Source: an uncultured Alphaproteobacteria bacterium (GTDB lineage Bacteria; Pseudomonadota; Alphaproteobacteria; HIMB59; GCA-002718135). From it: a DNA stretch of 64,000 nucleotides. Under the pieces are notes generated by a model. The model was given only the letters and a program-made list of their open reading frames with translations, searched no databases and was not told the origin of the DNA. Of this stretch, positions 1 through 9,316 are shown in pieces. The position numbers and the translations under genes were made by a program. Positions within the stretch are counted from its first letter, which is position 1, and every line of letters starts with the position of its first letter. The DNA is taken from contig CACNNQ010000004.1 in the NCBI GenBank assembly GCA_902621855.1, positions 1-64,000 on the forward strand. The letters run 5' to 3'.

Positions 1-576
1 CCAAATTTTTATGTAAATTTTACTAATAAAAATGCATATGAGGGCGTAGTTAATAGTGGTAATAAAACTTTGTTATTCGGGCCACGTAAATCTGGTAAAA
101 CTGAAATGGGTAATATGTGGGCTATAAAAAATAATGCTATTGTTTTTAAAAATAACTTTGATAATTTAATCAATACTAGAAATAATATATTAATTGAAGA
201 TTTAGATAAAATCTTAGATTATGAAAATATTTTTCATCTAATTAATCATGTAGCTTCGTATGAATTAAAAATTTTAATTACAACTAGTATTAGTATAAAT
301 GATTTAAATATTAAATTAAATGATTTAGTATCAAGGTTGAAAACATTTAATTATTTAAAAATTAATAATCCAGATGATGATATGTTATTAAATATTTTAA
401 CAAAACTATTTATTGATAAACAGTTTATTTTAAATTCTAATTCAATATTTAACTATATCTTGAAAAGAGCTAATAGATCATATGAAGAAATGATTAAAAT
501 TGTTGAAAAATTAGATAAACTTACCTTAGAAAAAAAAAGACAATTAACAATACCATTAATTAAAGAAATATTGTAG
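1..576 (+). CDS. Hda/DnaA-like AAA+ regulatory ATPase (5' truncated by window edge)
   Basis: The frame is open from base 1, so the N-terminus lies outside the window; the first internal start-like codon is the TTG at 70. A P-loop (GPRKSGKT) comes just after it. A Walker-B-like stretch (ILIEDLDKI) and a C-terminal helical lid region follow. The size and lack of a DNA-binding domain IV fit the Hda family, which works with the DNA polymerase sliding clamp to inactivate DnaA-ATP; this role is known for the family and inferred here. The clamp-binding N-terminal motif would lie upstream of base 1. aspS starts 12 nt after the stop, so the two are probably cotranscribed. A DnaA-related ATPase of another type cannot be excluded. 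Confidence 0.65.
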   Translation, partial: PNFYVNFTNKNAYEGVVNSGNKTLLFGPRKSGKTEMGNMWAIKNNAIVFKNNFDNLINTRNNILIEDLDKILDYENIFHLINHVASYELKILITTSISINDLNIKLNDLVSRLKTFNYLKINNPDDDMLLNILTKLFIDKQFILNSNSIFNYILKRANRSYEEMIKIVEKLDKLTLEKKRQLTIPLIKEIL

Positions 577-588
577 AGACCTTAAATT

Positions 589-2355
589 ATGAATACGTAT
601 CGTACGCATTTTTGTTCTGATTTAACATTAAAAAACTTATCTGAAAAAGTTACTCTATCAGGATGGGTAGATACTATAAGGGATCATGGCAATCTGTTGT
701 TTGTAGATATTAGGGATAACTATGGTATAACTCAATGTGTAATTGATGCGACTAATAATTTATTTAAAAAAATAGCAAAAATAAATAATGAAAGTGTAAT
801 TAAGATTAAAGGCGAAGTAACTAAGAGAAATGAAACAACTGTTAATACTAGTTTATCTACTGGAGAAATTGAAGTAAAAATTGAGAGTTTTGAAATATTA
901 TCTAATTCAAACACTCTTCCCTTACCAGTAAACTCTGACATAGAATATGGAGAGGAAATAAGGTTAAAATATCGATTTTTGGATTTAAGAAGAAATAAAT
1001 TACACAAAAATATTCTACTAAGGAATAAAATAATCTCAGATATTAGAAAAAAAATGATTGATAGAGATTTTGTTGAATTCCAAACCCCTATTCTTACATC
1101 CTCATCTCCAGAAGGGGCTAGAGATTATTTAGTTCCTTCAAGATTACATCAGGGAAAATTTTATGCTCTCCCACAGGCTCCTCAACAATTCAAGCAACTT
1201 CTAATGATAGCTGGATTTGATAAATACTTTCAAATTGCTCCTTGCTTTAGAGATGAAGATAGTAGAGCAGACAGGTCTCCAGGTGAATTCTACCAACTAG
1301 ATTTTGAAATGAGTTTTGTCACTCAGGAGGATGTATTTGAAGCTATTGAACCGGTTTTGTTTGAAATATTTAACGAAAATAAAAAAAATAACAAAATAAT
1401 TGTAAGTCCATATCCATTTAAAAGAATACCTTATAATGAGGCAATGGAAATTTACGGCACAGATAAGCCAGATTTAAGAAACCCACTTAATATAAAAGAT
1501 TATACGACTGTGTTTAAAGGTTCAAATTTTAAAATATTTAGCGATCAAATAAAAAAAGGATCAGTAGTTAAGGGAATAATAGTTAAAAATACTGGTGATC
1601 AGCCTAGAAGTTTCTTTGATAAACTAAATAATTGGGCCAGAGAACAAGGTGCTGCTGGATTGGGATATATTTCTTTTACCGATAATGCTTTCAAAGGGCC
1701 TATTGCAAAAAATCTAGATGAAAATCAATTATTATCATTAAATCTTGAAGTTAATGACTCCATTTTTTTTATTTGCGGTAAGTTAAAAGAAGCACAACTA
1801 TTCTCTGGAAAGGTAAGAGAAAAAATTTGCAATGATTTGAACTTATTGAACAAAGCATCTTTTGAATTTTGTTGGATAGTAGACTTCCCAATGTATGAAA
1901 TAGATGAAAAAACAAATAAAATACAATTTAGTCACAATCCTTTTTCAATGCCACAGGGTGAAATGGAAGCTTTAGAAAATAAAAACCCACTTGATATAAA
2001 AGCATACCAGTATGACATTGTGTGTAATGGTGTTGAATTATCGTCTGGAGCAATTAGAAATCATAAACCAGAAATTATGTATAAAGCTTTTGATATAGCC
2101 GGATATACAAAGGAAGAATTAGAAGAAAAGTTTTCAGGGATGCTTAATGCTCTCAAGTTTGGTGCTCCTCCACATGGAGGTAGTGCACCCGGTATTGATA
2201 GGATTGTTATGCTACTTGCTGATGAACCAAACATTAGAGAAGTAATAGCATTTCCTATGAATCAGCAGGCAATGGATTTAATGATGGACGCTCCTGCTAG
2301 AATTGATAAAGATAGATTGGAAGAGTTAGGTATAAAATTAATAGATAAAAATTAA
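589..2355 (+). CDS. aspS: Aspartyl-tRNA synthetase (bacterial type)
   Basis: The 588-residue length is normal for bacterial AspRS. An N-terminal OB-fold anticodon-binding domain (about residues 15-105) is followed by class II motif 2 ([19 protein letters not shown], about residues 220-240), the bacterial GAD insertion (about 290-410) and motif 3 near the C-terminus ([14 protein letters not shown]). It charges tRNA-Asp with aspartate in the cytoplasm. In bacteria that make Asn-tRNA by transamidation it also misacylates tRNA-Asn; whether that holds here depends on gatCAB and asnS elsewhere. The ATG at 589 follows the Hda-like stop by 12 nt. The 3' end overlaps the convergent EamA gene by 18 nt. 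Confidence 0.97.
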   Translation: MNTYRTHFCSDLTLKNLSEKVTLSGWVDTIRDHGNLLFVDIRDNYGITQCVIDATNNLFKKIAKINNESVIKIKGEVTKRNETTVNTSLSTGEIEVKIESFEILSNSNTLPLPVNSDIEYGEEIRLKYRFLDLRRNKLHKNILLRNKIISDIRKKMIDRDFVEFQTPILTSSSPEGARDYLVPSRLHQGKFYALPQAPQQFKQLLMIAGFDKYFQIAPCFRDEDSRADRSPGEFYQLDFEMSFVTQEDVFEAIEPVLFEIFNENKKNNKIIVSPYPFKRIPYNEAMEIYGTDKPDLRNPLNIKDYTTVFKGSNFKIFSDQIKKGSVVKGIIVKNTGDQPRSFFDKLNNWAREQGAAGLGYISFTDNAFKGPIAKNLDENQLLSLNLEVNDSIFFICGKLKEAQLFSGKVREKICNDLNLLNKASFEFCWIVDFPMYEIDEKTNKIQFSHNPFSMPQGEMEALENKNPLDIKAYQYDIVCNGVELSSGAIRNHKPEIMYKAFDIAGYTKEELEEKFSGMLNALKFGAPPHGGSAPGIDRIVMLLADEPNIREVIAFPMNQQAMDLMMDAPARIDKDRLEELGIKLIDKN

Positions 2356-3231
2356 TCCTGTTCCAAAAATTGCAATTAATGTACCAATCCATGCGCCAAA
2401 TGAAGGTATTTTTTTTGTTAATATCCATAGAAGAAATAAAATCATTATAGGACTAGTAGATGATAAAGTTGCAACAATTCCTGCATCAGCTTTTTGTAAT
2501 GCAATTAAAAGTAAACTCATGCCTAATGCCATCCCTAAAAAACCACTAAGAATTGATTGGTAAATAATTTTTGGTGTCAGATTAACTTTTGTATTAAAAA
2601 CTTCATAATTTAAAAAAAAAGTAAAAGATAAAAAAATACATGAAATTGTTGTTCTAATTGCTGCTGAAGCTATAGGGTCAGCTCCATTAGTTAATATAGG
2701 TTTCATCATAACCAGTCCTATTGCTTGGCATAATGCAGCACCAATTGATAAAAATATCCCTACATAAAGTGATCCTTCTACTGTTTCCCATCTATGTTGA
2801 GATCCCTTTTTATCTCCATAAGTAATTGCAAATACAACACCAAAAAAAACAATAAAACATCCAATAATACTTATAGTTGAGGCAAGATCATTTAAAAAAA
2901 AAATATTAATTACTACTGTAAAAGGTGCAGCTAAAGAAAATAGTATATTATTTCTTCTTGGTCCAATTTTTTGTAAAGCAATAAATAATAAGGTATCACC
3001 AAAAAATATACCTATAATTCCAGAAATAATTATAATAGTTAAGTAATCAAAGCTAATTGTATTCCAAGTATTTATATAAAATGTGTAAGTAATTAACATT
3101 ATGGATACAAAAAATAATCTGAGTCGATTAAAAGCTAAACCTCCGATAGTTCTTGTAACATCTGCAGATACTAAGGATGCAATTGCCCAACAAAGTGCAG
3201 CAGTCATTGCAATAAAATAATAGTAGATCAT
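2338..3231 (-). CDS. EamA/DMT-family transporter (1 of 4 in the window)
   Basis: The 297-residue protein has about ten hydrophobic segments arranged as two EamA repeats (about residues 5-135 and 150-295). Typical repeat signatures are visible, such as the [14 protein letters not shown] stretch in the first half and an [18 protein letters not shown] stretch in the second. Family members export metabolites or amino acids across the inner membrane; the substrate cannot be read from sequence. The gene lies 8 nt downstream of the small membrane gene at 3240-3428, probably in one transcript. Its end overlaps aspS by 18 nt with no visible terminator. Confidence 0.9.
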   Translation of the reverse strand: MIYYYFIAMTAALCWAIASLVSADVTRTIGGLAFNRLRLFFVSIMLITYTFYINTWNTISFDYLTIIIISGIIGIFFGDTLLFIALQKIGPRRNNILFSLAAPFTVVINIFFLNDLASTISIIGCFIVFFGVVFAITYGDKKGSQHRWETVEGSLYVGIFLSIGAALCQAIGLVMMKPILTNGADPIASAAIRTTISCIFLSFTFFLNYEVFNTKVNLTPKIIYQSILSGFLGMALGMSLLLIALQKADAGIVATLSSTSPIMILFLLWILTKKIPSFGAWIGTLIAIFGTGLIFIY

Positions 3232-3239
3232 ATTGTTAT

Positions 3240-3428
3240 TTAAAATAAATTTAAAACAAATTTAATGGGTATTGATAGATACTCTCCTAAAAGATGTTCT
3301 TGTAATGCAAATCTTTTGATTAAACCTGTTGCTCTTAATATAGCGTAAATAACTAATACCCATAAATAAATTCCAAAAATAAAATTTATGTATGATATTA
3401 TTTTTTTTAATTTGTTATAATAGTTCAT
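3240..3428 (-). CDS. Small hypothetical membrane protein, 62 aa
   Basis: I do not recognise this protein. A lysine-rich N-terminus precedes one or two hydrophobic segments (about residues 12-34, possibly 49-61), suggesting an inner-membrane protein. It is the first gene of a two-gene minus-strand unit with the EamA transporter 8 nt downstream. Its ATG (complement of 3426-3428) directly abuts the ATG of the plus-strand glycosylase at 3429, forming the palindrome CATATG. Neither gene therefore has a private untranslated leader, and each promoter must lie inside the other's coding sequence. The length and intact frame in AT-rich DNA support a real gene, but only moderately. Confidence 0.55.
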   Translation of the reverse strand: MNYYNKLKKIISYINFIFGIYLWVLVIYAILRATGLIKRFALQEHLLGEYLSIPIKFVLNLF

Positions 3429-4046
3429 ATGAAACCTAAATATTGGAATAAAGGTAAAATTTATCTATCAAATAAAGATAAAGTTTTGAAGAAATTAATT
3501 CAAACTTATAAAAATGAATATTTAAATATAAATTCTAATTATTTTCATTCATTAATTAATTCAATTATTGGTCAACAAATATCCGTCTCTGCAGCTGATT
3601 CGATGAAAACAAAATTTTTTAAACTCAAAAAAAATATAACACCAGTAACTGTAATTAAATTAAGTACTGTAGATTTACGAAAATGTGGCCTATCTAGACA
3701 AAAAATTTTATATATAAGAAATATTTCAAAATTTTTTTTACAAAATAAAAAATTCATTAAAAATATTAGTGAATATTCAGAAGAAGAAATTTATAAAAAT
3801 TTAATTGAAATAAAAGGAGTAGGGAATTGGACTATCCATATGTTTTTAATGTTTAGTTATGGAAGCTCAAATATATTTCCGACAGGTGATTTAGGTTTAT
3901 TAAAATCTATTTCAAAACTTTATAATATTCCATTACCTATTAGTGAAAGAAAATTAAAATTACTGAACAAAAAATGGAGCCCTTTTTGTTCACAGGCTAC
4001 TTGGTATTTATGGAGATCTCTAGATCCTATAACTGTAAATTATTAA
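3429..4046 (+). CDS. alkA: DNA-3-methyladenine glycosylase II-like (AlkA / HhH-GPD)
   Basis: The 205-residue protein belongs to the HhH-GPD base-excision glycosylases. The helix-hairpin-helix is about residues 128-135 (IKGVGNWT), and the catalytic aspartate is D154 in PTGDLG. The upstream INSIIGQQIS stretch (about 43-52) is typical of AlkA-type enzymes. It lacks the Cys-rich iron-sulfur loop of Nth and MutY. The role is removal of alkylated bases such as 3-methyladenine. It also lacks the AlkA N-terminal domain and any Ada fusion, so it is the short core form. The start is set by the ATG abutting the divergent small membrane gene. Confidence 0.88.
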   Translation: MKPKYWNKGKIYLSNKDKVLKKLIQTYKNEYLNINSNYFHSLINSIIGQQISVSAADSMKTKFFKLKKNITPVTVIKLSTVDLRKCGLSRQKILYIRNISKFFLQNKKFIKNISEYSEEEIYKNLIEIKGVGNWTIHMFLMFSYGSSNIFPTGDLGLLKSISKLYNIPLPISERKLKLLNKKWSPFCSQATWYLWRSLDPITVNY

Positions 4047-4140
4047 AAATCTCATTATTTTAAAATAATTAACATATTTTTTAATGATAAAAGTAAATAT
4101 TCAACAAAATTAACTGATTTTAAAATATTAATATTAATTA

Positions 4141-5643
4141 ATGAATGAATTAATTTTAGATATTCAAAACATTAGTAAATCTTTTCCTAGTGTTAAGGCA
4201 AATAATAAAGTTACTTTCGGAGTACAAAAAAATACTGTTCACGCAATTTTAGGAGAAAATGGAGCTGGTAAATCAACATTTGTAAAAATCTTATACGGTC
4301 TTATTAAGCAAGATGAAGGAAAAATAATTTATAAAAATAATGAATTAAAAATTTCTTCACCTTCAGAAGCAAGGAAAGTTGGTATTGGAATGATATTTCA
4401 ACATTTTTCATTATTTGAATCTTTAACTGTTAGAGAAAACTTAATGTTAGGTATAGATGAATATGTATCTTATAAAAAACTAGAAATTAAAATTGAAAAT
4501 TTAATTCAAAAGTATAAGTTAGCACTCGATCTAGACGCTCCAGTAATTTCACTATCTTCTGGTCAAAAACAAAAAGTAGAAATAGTAAGAGTATTATTAC
4601 AAAATCCTAAAATATTAGTAATGGATGAACCTACGTCTGTATTGTCTCCCCAAGAGGTTAAAAATTTGTTCATAACCCTTAATGCTCTTGTAAAAAATGA
4701 AACTACAATACTTTACATTACACATAAATTAGAAGAAGTAATTACAATTTGCAACAGTGTTACAATAATGCGTGACGGCAAAGTAATTGAAACCTCATCA
4801 ATTGGCAGTAATACTTCAAAAACACTCGCTACTAAAATGTTAGGTAGGAATTTAGAACAAATTACAAAAGATTTTTCTGCAGTAAAGGATTCAGTAAATT
4901 TTGAAGTAAATAATCTTTCATGTAAATTTAATGATCCCTTTTTTACCGATTTAAATAATATTTCATTAAAAGTACATAAGGGTGAAATATTAGGTATTGC
5001 TGGAGTTGCTGGTAATGGTCAATCTGAATTAATGGAAATTTTATCTGGTGAAAATTTATATATAGAATCAGGAAAAATTATATTCAACAAAAAAAGAATT
5101 GAAAAATTAAATCCACAACAAAGAAGAAATTTATCAATTTCTTTTGTTCCAGAAGATAGATTGGGACATAGTGCTGTTCCAGAATTATCTTTAGTTGAAA
5201 ATACATTGTTGAGTCGATTTTATAATAATAAATTTACAAAAAATGGATTAATACAAAAAAAATTTTTAGATGATCACACTGAAAGTATAATTAATTTATT
5301 TAATGTTAAATGCTTAGACACTAATTCTAATGCCTCAAGTTTATCAGGTGGCAATTTACAAAAATATGTAATTGGAAGAGAAATTTTATCTAAACCTGAA
5401 TTATTAATAATTTCACATCCTACATGGGGCATCGATGCAGGAGCGGAAAATTTTATCAGACAATCATTGATAAAATTATCAAAACTTGGCACATCCATAA
5501 TTGTAATTTCTCAAGATTTGGATGAGTTAATTCAAATTTCTCATAAATTATCAATTATATATAATGGCACTTTATCAAAATCATTTAATACTGATAGTAT
5601 AGATATTGAGAAAGTTGGAATGTTAATGGGAGGTGGAAAATGA
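4141..5643 (+). CDS. BMP-type nucleoside ABC importer, double-domain ATPase
   Basis: The 500-residue protein has two ABC domains in tandem. The first has Walker A GENGAGKST, signature LSSGQKQKVE and Walker B LVMDEPTSVL. The second has GVAGNGQSE in place of Walker A, signature LSGGNLQKYVIGRE and LLIISHPTWGIDAG. This is the RbsA/NupA architecture, with a degenerate second site (GNGQSE lacks the Lys; H replaces D-E in Walker B), as is usual for the family. It powers uptake through the two permeases directly downstream, which overlap by 4 nt (ATGA) each. The binding-protein gene at 7684 identifies the system as the BMP/nucleoside class rather than a ribose system. Confidence 0.93.
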   Translation: MNELILDIQNISKSFPSVKANNKVTFGVQKNTVHAILGENGAGKSTFVKILYGLIKQDEGKIIYKNNELKISSPSEARKVGIGMIFQHFSLFESLTVRENLMLGIDEYVSYKKLEIKIENLIQKYKLALDLDAPVISLSSGQKQKVEIVRVLLQNPKILVMDEPTSVLSPQEVKNLFITLNALVKNETTILYITHKLEEVITICNSVTIMRDGKVIETSSIGSNTSKTLATKMLGRNLEQITKDFSAVKDSVNFEVNNLSCKFNDPFFTDLNNISLKVHKGEILGIAGVAGNGQSELMEILSGENLYIESGKIIFNKKRIEKLNPQQRRNLSISFVPEDRLGHSAVPELSLVENTLLSRFYNNKFTKNGLIQKKFLDDHTESIINLFNVKCLDTNSNASSLSGGNLQKYVIGREILSKPELLIISHPTWGIDAGAENFIRQSLIKLSKLGTSIIVISQDLDELIQISHKLSIIYNGTLSKSFNTDSIDIEKVGMLMGGGK

Positions 5644-6713
5644 ATTTACTTTCACCATCAATTGTTCCAAGAACTCAAATTTCAAGTTATGTAAATTTTT
5701 TAGTTCCTTTGATAGCTATTATTTTGACTCTATTAACTGGATCACTAATCTTTTCATTGTTAGGATTTAACCCAATACATTCTTTATATACTTTTTTTAT
5801 ATCACCAATTTCATCATTGTATGGATTTTCTGAGTTATTAGTTAAGGCAACACCTCTAGCTTTAATAGCTATTGGTTTATCTTATTGTTTTAAAAATAAT
5901 ATTTATAATATTGGGGCAGAGGGTCAGCTTATTATGGGTGCAATTTTTGGTGGGGGTGTTGCAATATACTTTTATAATGTTGAAGGTTTTTGGTTGCTCC
6001 CTCTTATGCTTTTAGCAGGAGTGATAGGTGGATCTTTATGGGCTTTAATACCAGCTCTTCTAAAAACAAAATTTAATACTAATGAAATATTAACTAGTTT
6101 AATGTTAGTTTATGTTGCTACTTTTATATTAGATTATCTTGTAGTAGGACCCTGGAAAGATCCTTCAGGGTTCAGCTATCCAAAATCTAGACCATTCAAT
6201 GAATCTGCAAGAATGCCAGAATTATTTGATGGTCTAAGAGTACACTTTGGGTTAATAATAACATTATTTTTAGTTTTTATTTCATGGTTTATTTTTTCAA
6301 AAACAATTTTTGGTTTTCAATTAAAAGTATCAGGTCTGAGTATTAAAGCAGCTCGTTTTGCAGGCTTTAATCAAAACAAACTCATTATTTCTGCTTTTAT
6401 AATTTGCGGAGGATTTGCTGGTTTAGCAGGATTAGGAGAAGTCTCAGGGCCTATAGGTTTATTGTATAGAGATATATCTCCTAATTATGGTTTTACAGCA
6501 ATAATCGTTGCTTTTTTGGGAAGATTACATCCAGTAGGAATAATTTTTTCTTCATTAATTATTGCTTTGACTTATTTAGGCGCTGAAGATGCTCAGGTTT
6601 TTTTACAAATTCCTTCTGCAGTTGGTTTTATTTTTCAAGGATTAGTTTTATTCTACCTTTTAGGCGCAGAATTATTAGTTAATTATAAAATTCAATTTGG
6701 AAAAATTTCATGA
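5640..6713 (+). CDS. ABC transporter permease, NupP/YufP-like (BMP nucleoside system)
   Basis: The 357-residue protein has about ten hydrophobic segments. It carries the BPD_transp_2 signatures: a FKNNIYNIGAEGQLIMGAIFG stretch near residues 85-105 and a conserved GLSIKAARFAG loop near 235-245 that couples to the ATPase. It is the larger of the two channel subunits. It overlaps the ATPase gene by 4 nt (ATGA) and the next permease by 4 nt, indicating translational coupling and a fixed subunit ratio. The start ATG is preceded by GGAGGTGG, a strong ribosome-binding site inside the upstream gene. Confidence 0.93.
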   Translation: MNLLSPSIVPRTQISSYVNFLVPLIAIILTLLTGSLIFSLLGFNPIHSLYTFFISPISSLYGFSELLVKATPLALIAIGLSYCFKNNIYNIGAEGQLIMGAIFGGGVAIYFYNVEGFWLLPLMLLAGVIGGSLWALIPALLKTKFNTNEILTSLMLVYVATFILDYLVVGPWKDPSGFSYPKSRPFNESARMPELFDGLRVHFGLIITLFLVFISWFIFSKTIFGFQLKVSGLSIKAARFAGFNQNKLIISAFIICGGFAGLAGLGEVSGPIGLLYRDISPNYGFTAIIVAFLGRLHPVGIIFSSLIIALTYLGAEDAQVFLQIPSAVGFIFQGLVLFYLLGAELLVNYKIQFGKIS

Positions 6714-7579
6714 ATTTAGATTTTATAATTGGGATTTTAGAAATTATATTAATTGCAACGACTCCACTTGTTTTTGCAGCTATTGGAGAACTAGTTACTG
6801 AAAAATCTGGAGTTTTAAACTTAGGTGTTGAGGGTATGATGTTAGTTGGTGCAGTTTCAGCATTTGTTACTCTAGTAATAAGCGGAAGTTATTTTTTGGC
6901 ATTTTTAATATCTATCTTTTCAGGAGTTTTAATGTCTGGGTTTTTCGCAATCTTAGTTCTTTATTTAATGACAAATCAAATAGCAACAGGTTTAGCTTTA
7001 ACAATTTTTGGTATTGGTTTAAGTTCTATGATTGGGAAAAAATATATTGGAACTCCAATAGATGGTTTATCTCCTTGGTTTTTTGTTATAATTTCTTTTG
7101 TAATAGTATTTATTATAAGTTACTTTTTTTATAAAACTAAATCTGGATTAATTTTGAGGGCAGTTGGCGAATCCCACAATGCTGCACATGCCTTAGGTTA
7201 CAATGTAATTAAGGTTAGGTTCATAGCTATTATTTTTGGCGGATCAATGTGTGCTCTAGCCGGTTCATATATTTCAATATGTTATGCACCAATGTGGCAG
7301 GAAGGCATGACTGCTGAAAGAGGTTGGATTGCTCTTGCAATAGTAGTTTTTTCAACATGGAAACCTGAAAGAGTGTTAATTGGAGCTTATATTTTTGGTG
7401 GAGTAACTATTTTGCAAATGAACCTTCAAGCATTGGGTATAAGAATTCCTGGTCAATTTTTTAATATGGCTCCTTATGTTGCAACAATTATTGTTCTTGT
7501 ATTTATTTCTAGTAATAAACTTAGAATAAAGCTTAGTGCACCAGCATCTTTGACCATCCCTTTTTTTAAAGGAAAATAA
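6710..7579 (+). CDS. ABC transporter permease, NupQ/YufQ-like (BMP nucleoside system)
   Basis: The 289-residue protein has about eight to nine hydrophobic segments. It has the second-subunit signature GVLNLGVEGMMLVGAV (about residues 34-49) and the GESHNAAHALGYNV coupling loop (about 153-166). It pairs with the upstream permease to form the inner-membrane channel. It overlaps that gene by 4 nt. A 104-nt spacer separates it from the binding-protein gene; no hairpin is evident there, so the binding protein may be both cotranscribed and served by its own promoter, which would allow its higher expression. Confidence 0.92.
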   Translation: MNLDFIIGILEIILIATTPLVFAAIGELVTEKSGVLNLGVEGMMLVGAVSAFVTLVISGSYFLAFLISIFSGVLMSGFFAILVLYLMTNQIATGLALTIFGIGLSSMIGKKYIGTPIDGLSPWFFVIISFVIVFIISYFFYKTKSGLILRAVGESHNAAHALGYNVIKVRFIAIIFGGSMCALAGSYISICYAPMWQEGMTAERGWIALAIVVFSTWKPERVLIGAYIFGGVTILQMNLQALGIRIPGQFFNMAPYVATIIVLVFISSNKLRIKLSAPASLTIPFFKGK

Positions 7580-7683
7580 ATATCCACCAAAAATTAAATA
7601 TTATTAGCATGAGGTATTGAGGCAAAATTAAAATTATTTAAAATAATCCATGAAACGAATTATTTTTAGCAGGTGAGGTTAAA

Positions 7684-8751
7684 ATGATTAGAATTATTAC
7701 TTTTATTACTACTTTTTTATTTTTGATTTTTGGTAGTGCAAATGCTGATCAAAAAAAGGTAGGATTTATTTATATTGGTCCTCCAGGTGATCATGGATGG
7801 ACATATATGCATGATGTCGGACGAAAATATATGGAAAGTCAATTAGGTGACTCCATTTCAACAACGTATATTGAAAATGTTCCAGAAAATGCTGACGCTG
7901 TAAGAGCGATTAGAAAGTTGGCTGACTCTGGTCATGATTTAATATTTACTACTTCTTTCAACTATATGGATCAAACACATGAAGTTGCTAAAGATTTCCC
8001 TCAAATTAAATTTGAGCATGCTACTGGATACATTCAAGCTGATAATGTCGCAACATATTCAGCAAGATTTTATGAAGGTAGAATGATTGAAGGTCATATT
8101 GCGGGACATATGACAAAAACAAACACTATTGGTTATATTGCATCTTATCCTATTCCTGAGGTTGTGAGAGGCATAAATGCATTTTATCTAGCAGCATCAA
8201 AAGTAAATCCAGATATTAAAATGAAAATAATTTGGGTATTTACTTGGTATGATCCAGGTAAAGAGGCAGATGCAGCTAACACTTTAATAAATCAGGGAGC
8301 AGATATTATTGTACAGCATACTGATACCTATGCACCCTGTCAGGCTGCTCAAAAAGCAGGAGTACTTGCATTTGGACAAGCATCAAATCAGGAAGAATTT
8401 TGTCCTGACTCACATTTAACGGCTATTGAAGACATCTGGGGACCATATTATGCCGCAAGAGCAAAGGCTGTTGTTGATGGAACATGGTCATCAGGTGACA
8501 CATGGGATGGAATGGATAAAGGTATGGTTGTAATGTCACCATACAATACAAAATTGATGCCAGCCAGTCTAATTCAGGAAGCAGTAAATATGGAAGTTGC
8601 AATTAAAGATGGTACACTTCATCCATTTACTGGTCCAATTTATAATCAAGCTGGTGAGATAGTTGTCCCTGAGGGTGAGGTTGCACCTGATGGAATGTTA
8701 CTTGGTATGAATTTTTATGTACAGGGAATAGACGGAGAAGTTCCTCAATAA
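7684..8751 (+). CDS. BMP-family periplasmic substrate-binding protein of the ABC importer
   Basis: The 355-residue protein has a signal peptide: MIRIIT, a hydrophobic core, then SANA-DQ, giving likely cleavage after residue 21. There is no lipobox Cys, so it should be a free periplasmic protein rather than a lipoprotein like Med or PnrA. The mature protein begins with the BMP-family KVGFIYIGPPGDHGWTYMHD motif. Relatives bind purine nucleosides or nucleobases. The phosphoribosyltransferase gene 62 nt downstream makes a purine-type ligand likely here, as inference. The start has a good ribosome-binding site (AGGTGAGG, 7674-7681). A perfect hairpin follows the gene. Confidence 0.93.
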   Translation: MIRIITFITTFLFLIFGSANADQKKVGFIYIGPPGDHGWTYMHDVGRKYMESQLGDSISTTYIENVPENADAVRAIRKLADSGHDLIFTTSFNYMDQTHEVAKDFPQIKFEHATGYIQADNVATYSARFYEGRMIEGHIAGHMTKTNTIGYIASYPIPEVVRGINAFYLAASKVNPDIKMKIIWVFTWYDPGKEADAANTLINQGADIIVQHTDTYAPCQAAQKAGVLAFGQASNQEEFCPDSHLTAIEDIWGPYYAARAKAVVDGTWSSGDTWDGMDKGMVVMSPYNTKLMPASLIQEAVNMEVAIKDGTLHPFTGPIYNQAGEIVVPEGEVAPDGMLLGMNFYVQGIDGEVPQ

Positions 8752-8767
8752 AATATTAATATCATTT

Positions 8768-8800
8768 ACCTCCCTAAAATTTTATTTAGGGAGGTTTATT
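8768..8800 (+). terminator. Perfect 11-bp hairpin plus T-rich tail after the BMP gene
   Basis: ACCTCCCTAAA (8768-8778) pairs perfectly with TTTAGGGAGGT (8785-8795) around a 6-nt loop and is followed by TTTATT. It is the strongest hairpin I found. It sits between the binding-protein gene and the phosphoribosyltransferase gene, so it likely ends or stabilises the transporter mRNA. Its 3' arm contains GGGAGG, which would be the ribosome-binding site of an ATG at 8801 and would be sequestered when the hairpin forms. Confidence 0.75.
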
Positions 8801-8812
8801 ATGGAGATTTTA

Positions 8813-9316
8813 ATGTCTGATTTACATATTTCATGGGAAGAATACCGAAAAAAAACTGAGCAACTTGCCAGCAATATTTACAAAGATGGATGGGAATTTA
8901 ATCAGCTTGTATGTATTGCTAAAGGTGGCATGCGTGTTGGTGATATGATGGCTAGAATATTTGACGTTCCATTAGCAATTTTATCAGTAGAATCATATAG
9001 AGGTGATGGAATTAAAAACAAAAGAGGAGGCATCACATTTTCGAGAGATTTAGCTAAAACTAGTCCCAACATTGGATCCAAGGTTTTATTAGTAGATGAT
9101 CTAGCTGACTCGGGTATAACTCTAAGGAAAAGTATTGATTGGCTTCAGCATACATATGGTTTTTATATTGATGAACCTATAAGAACAGGTGTCTTATTTT
9201 ATAAAGCAGTTTCAAGTTTCAAGCCTAATTATTATATTGATTATTTAGAAGATTCACCATGGATTCATATGCCCTATGAAGTTTATGAAACAATGAAGCC
9301 CGAGGAACTTGGTTAA
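8813..9316 (+). CDS. Purine-type phosphoribosyltransferase (xanthine/guanine-like)
   Basis: The protein (167 residues from the ATG at 8813) is a type I phosphoribosyltransferase. The PRPP loop is LLVDDLADSGITL (about residues 94-106), and the C-terminus has a WIHMPYEVYE stretch. It converts a nucleobase plus PRPP to a nucleotide; xanthine or guanine are likely substrates by family resemblance. I prefer the start MSDLHISWEEY at 8813, preceded by GGAG (8803-8806). An in-frame ATG at 8801 adds four residues (MEIL), but its ribosome-binding site lies inside the upstream hairpin. Position directly after a nucleoside importer suggests coupled uptake and salvage. Confidence 0.87.
   Translation: MSDLHISWEEYRKKTEQLASNIYKDGWEFNQLVCIAKGGMRVGDMMARIFDVPLAILSVESYRGDGIKNKRGGITFSRDLAKTSPNIGSKVLLVDDLADSGITLRKSIDWLQHTYGFYIDEPIRTGVLFYKAVSSFKPNYYIDYLEDSPWIHMPYEVYETMKPEELG

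Noticed and set aside
4054-4069. 16-nt perfect palindrome ATTATTTTAAAATAAT upstream of the ABC ATPase gene
   Set aside because: It is made only of A and T, has no loop and no GC, so as a hairpin it would be weak; such palindromes are common in AT-rich DNA. An operator role cannot be argued without copies elsewhere.
7580-7683. Riboswitch (purine or other) before the BMP binding-protein gene
   Set aside because: I found no conserved three-way junction or pairing arms; the gap is only 104 nt, AT-rich, and lacks a hairpin with a T run.
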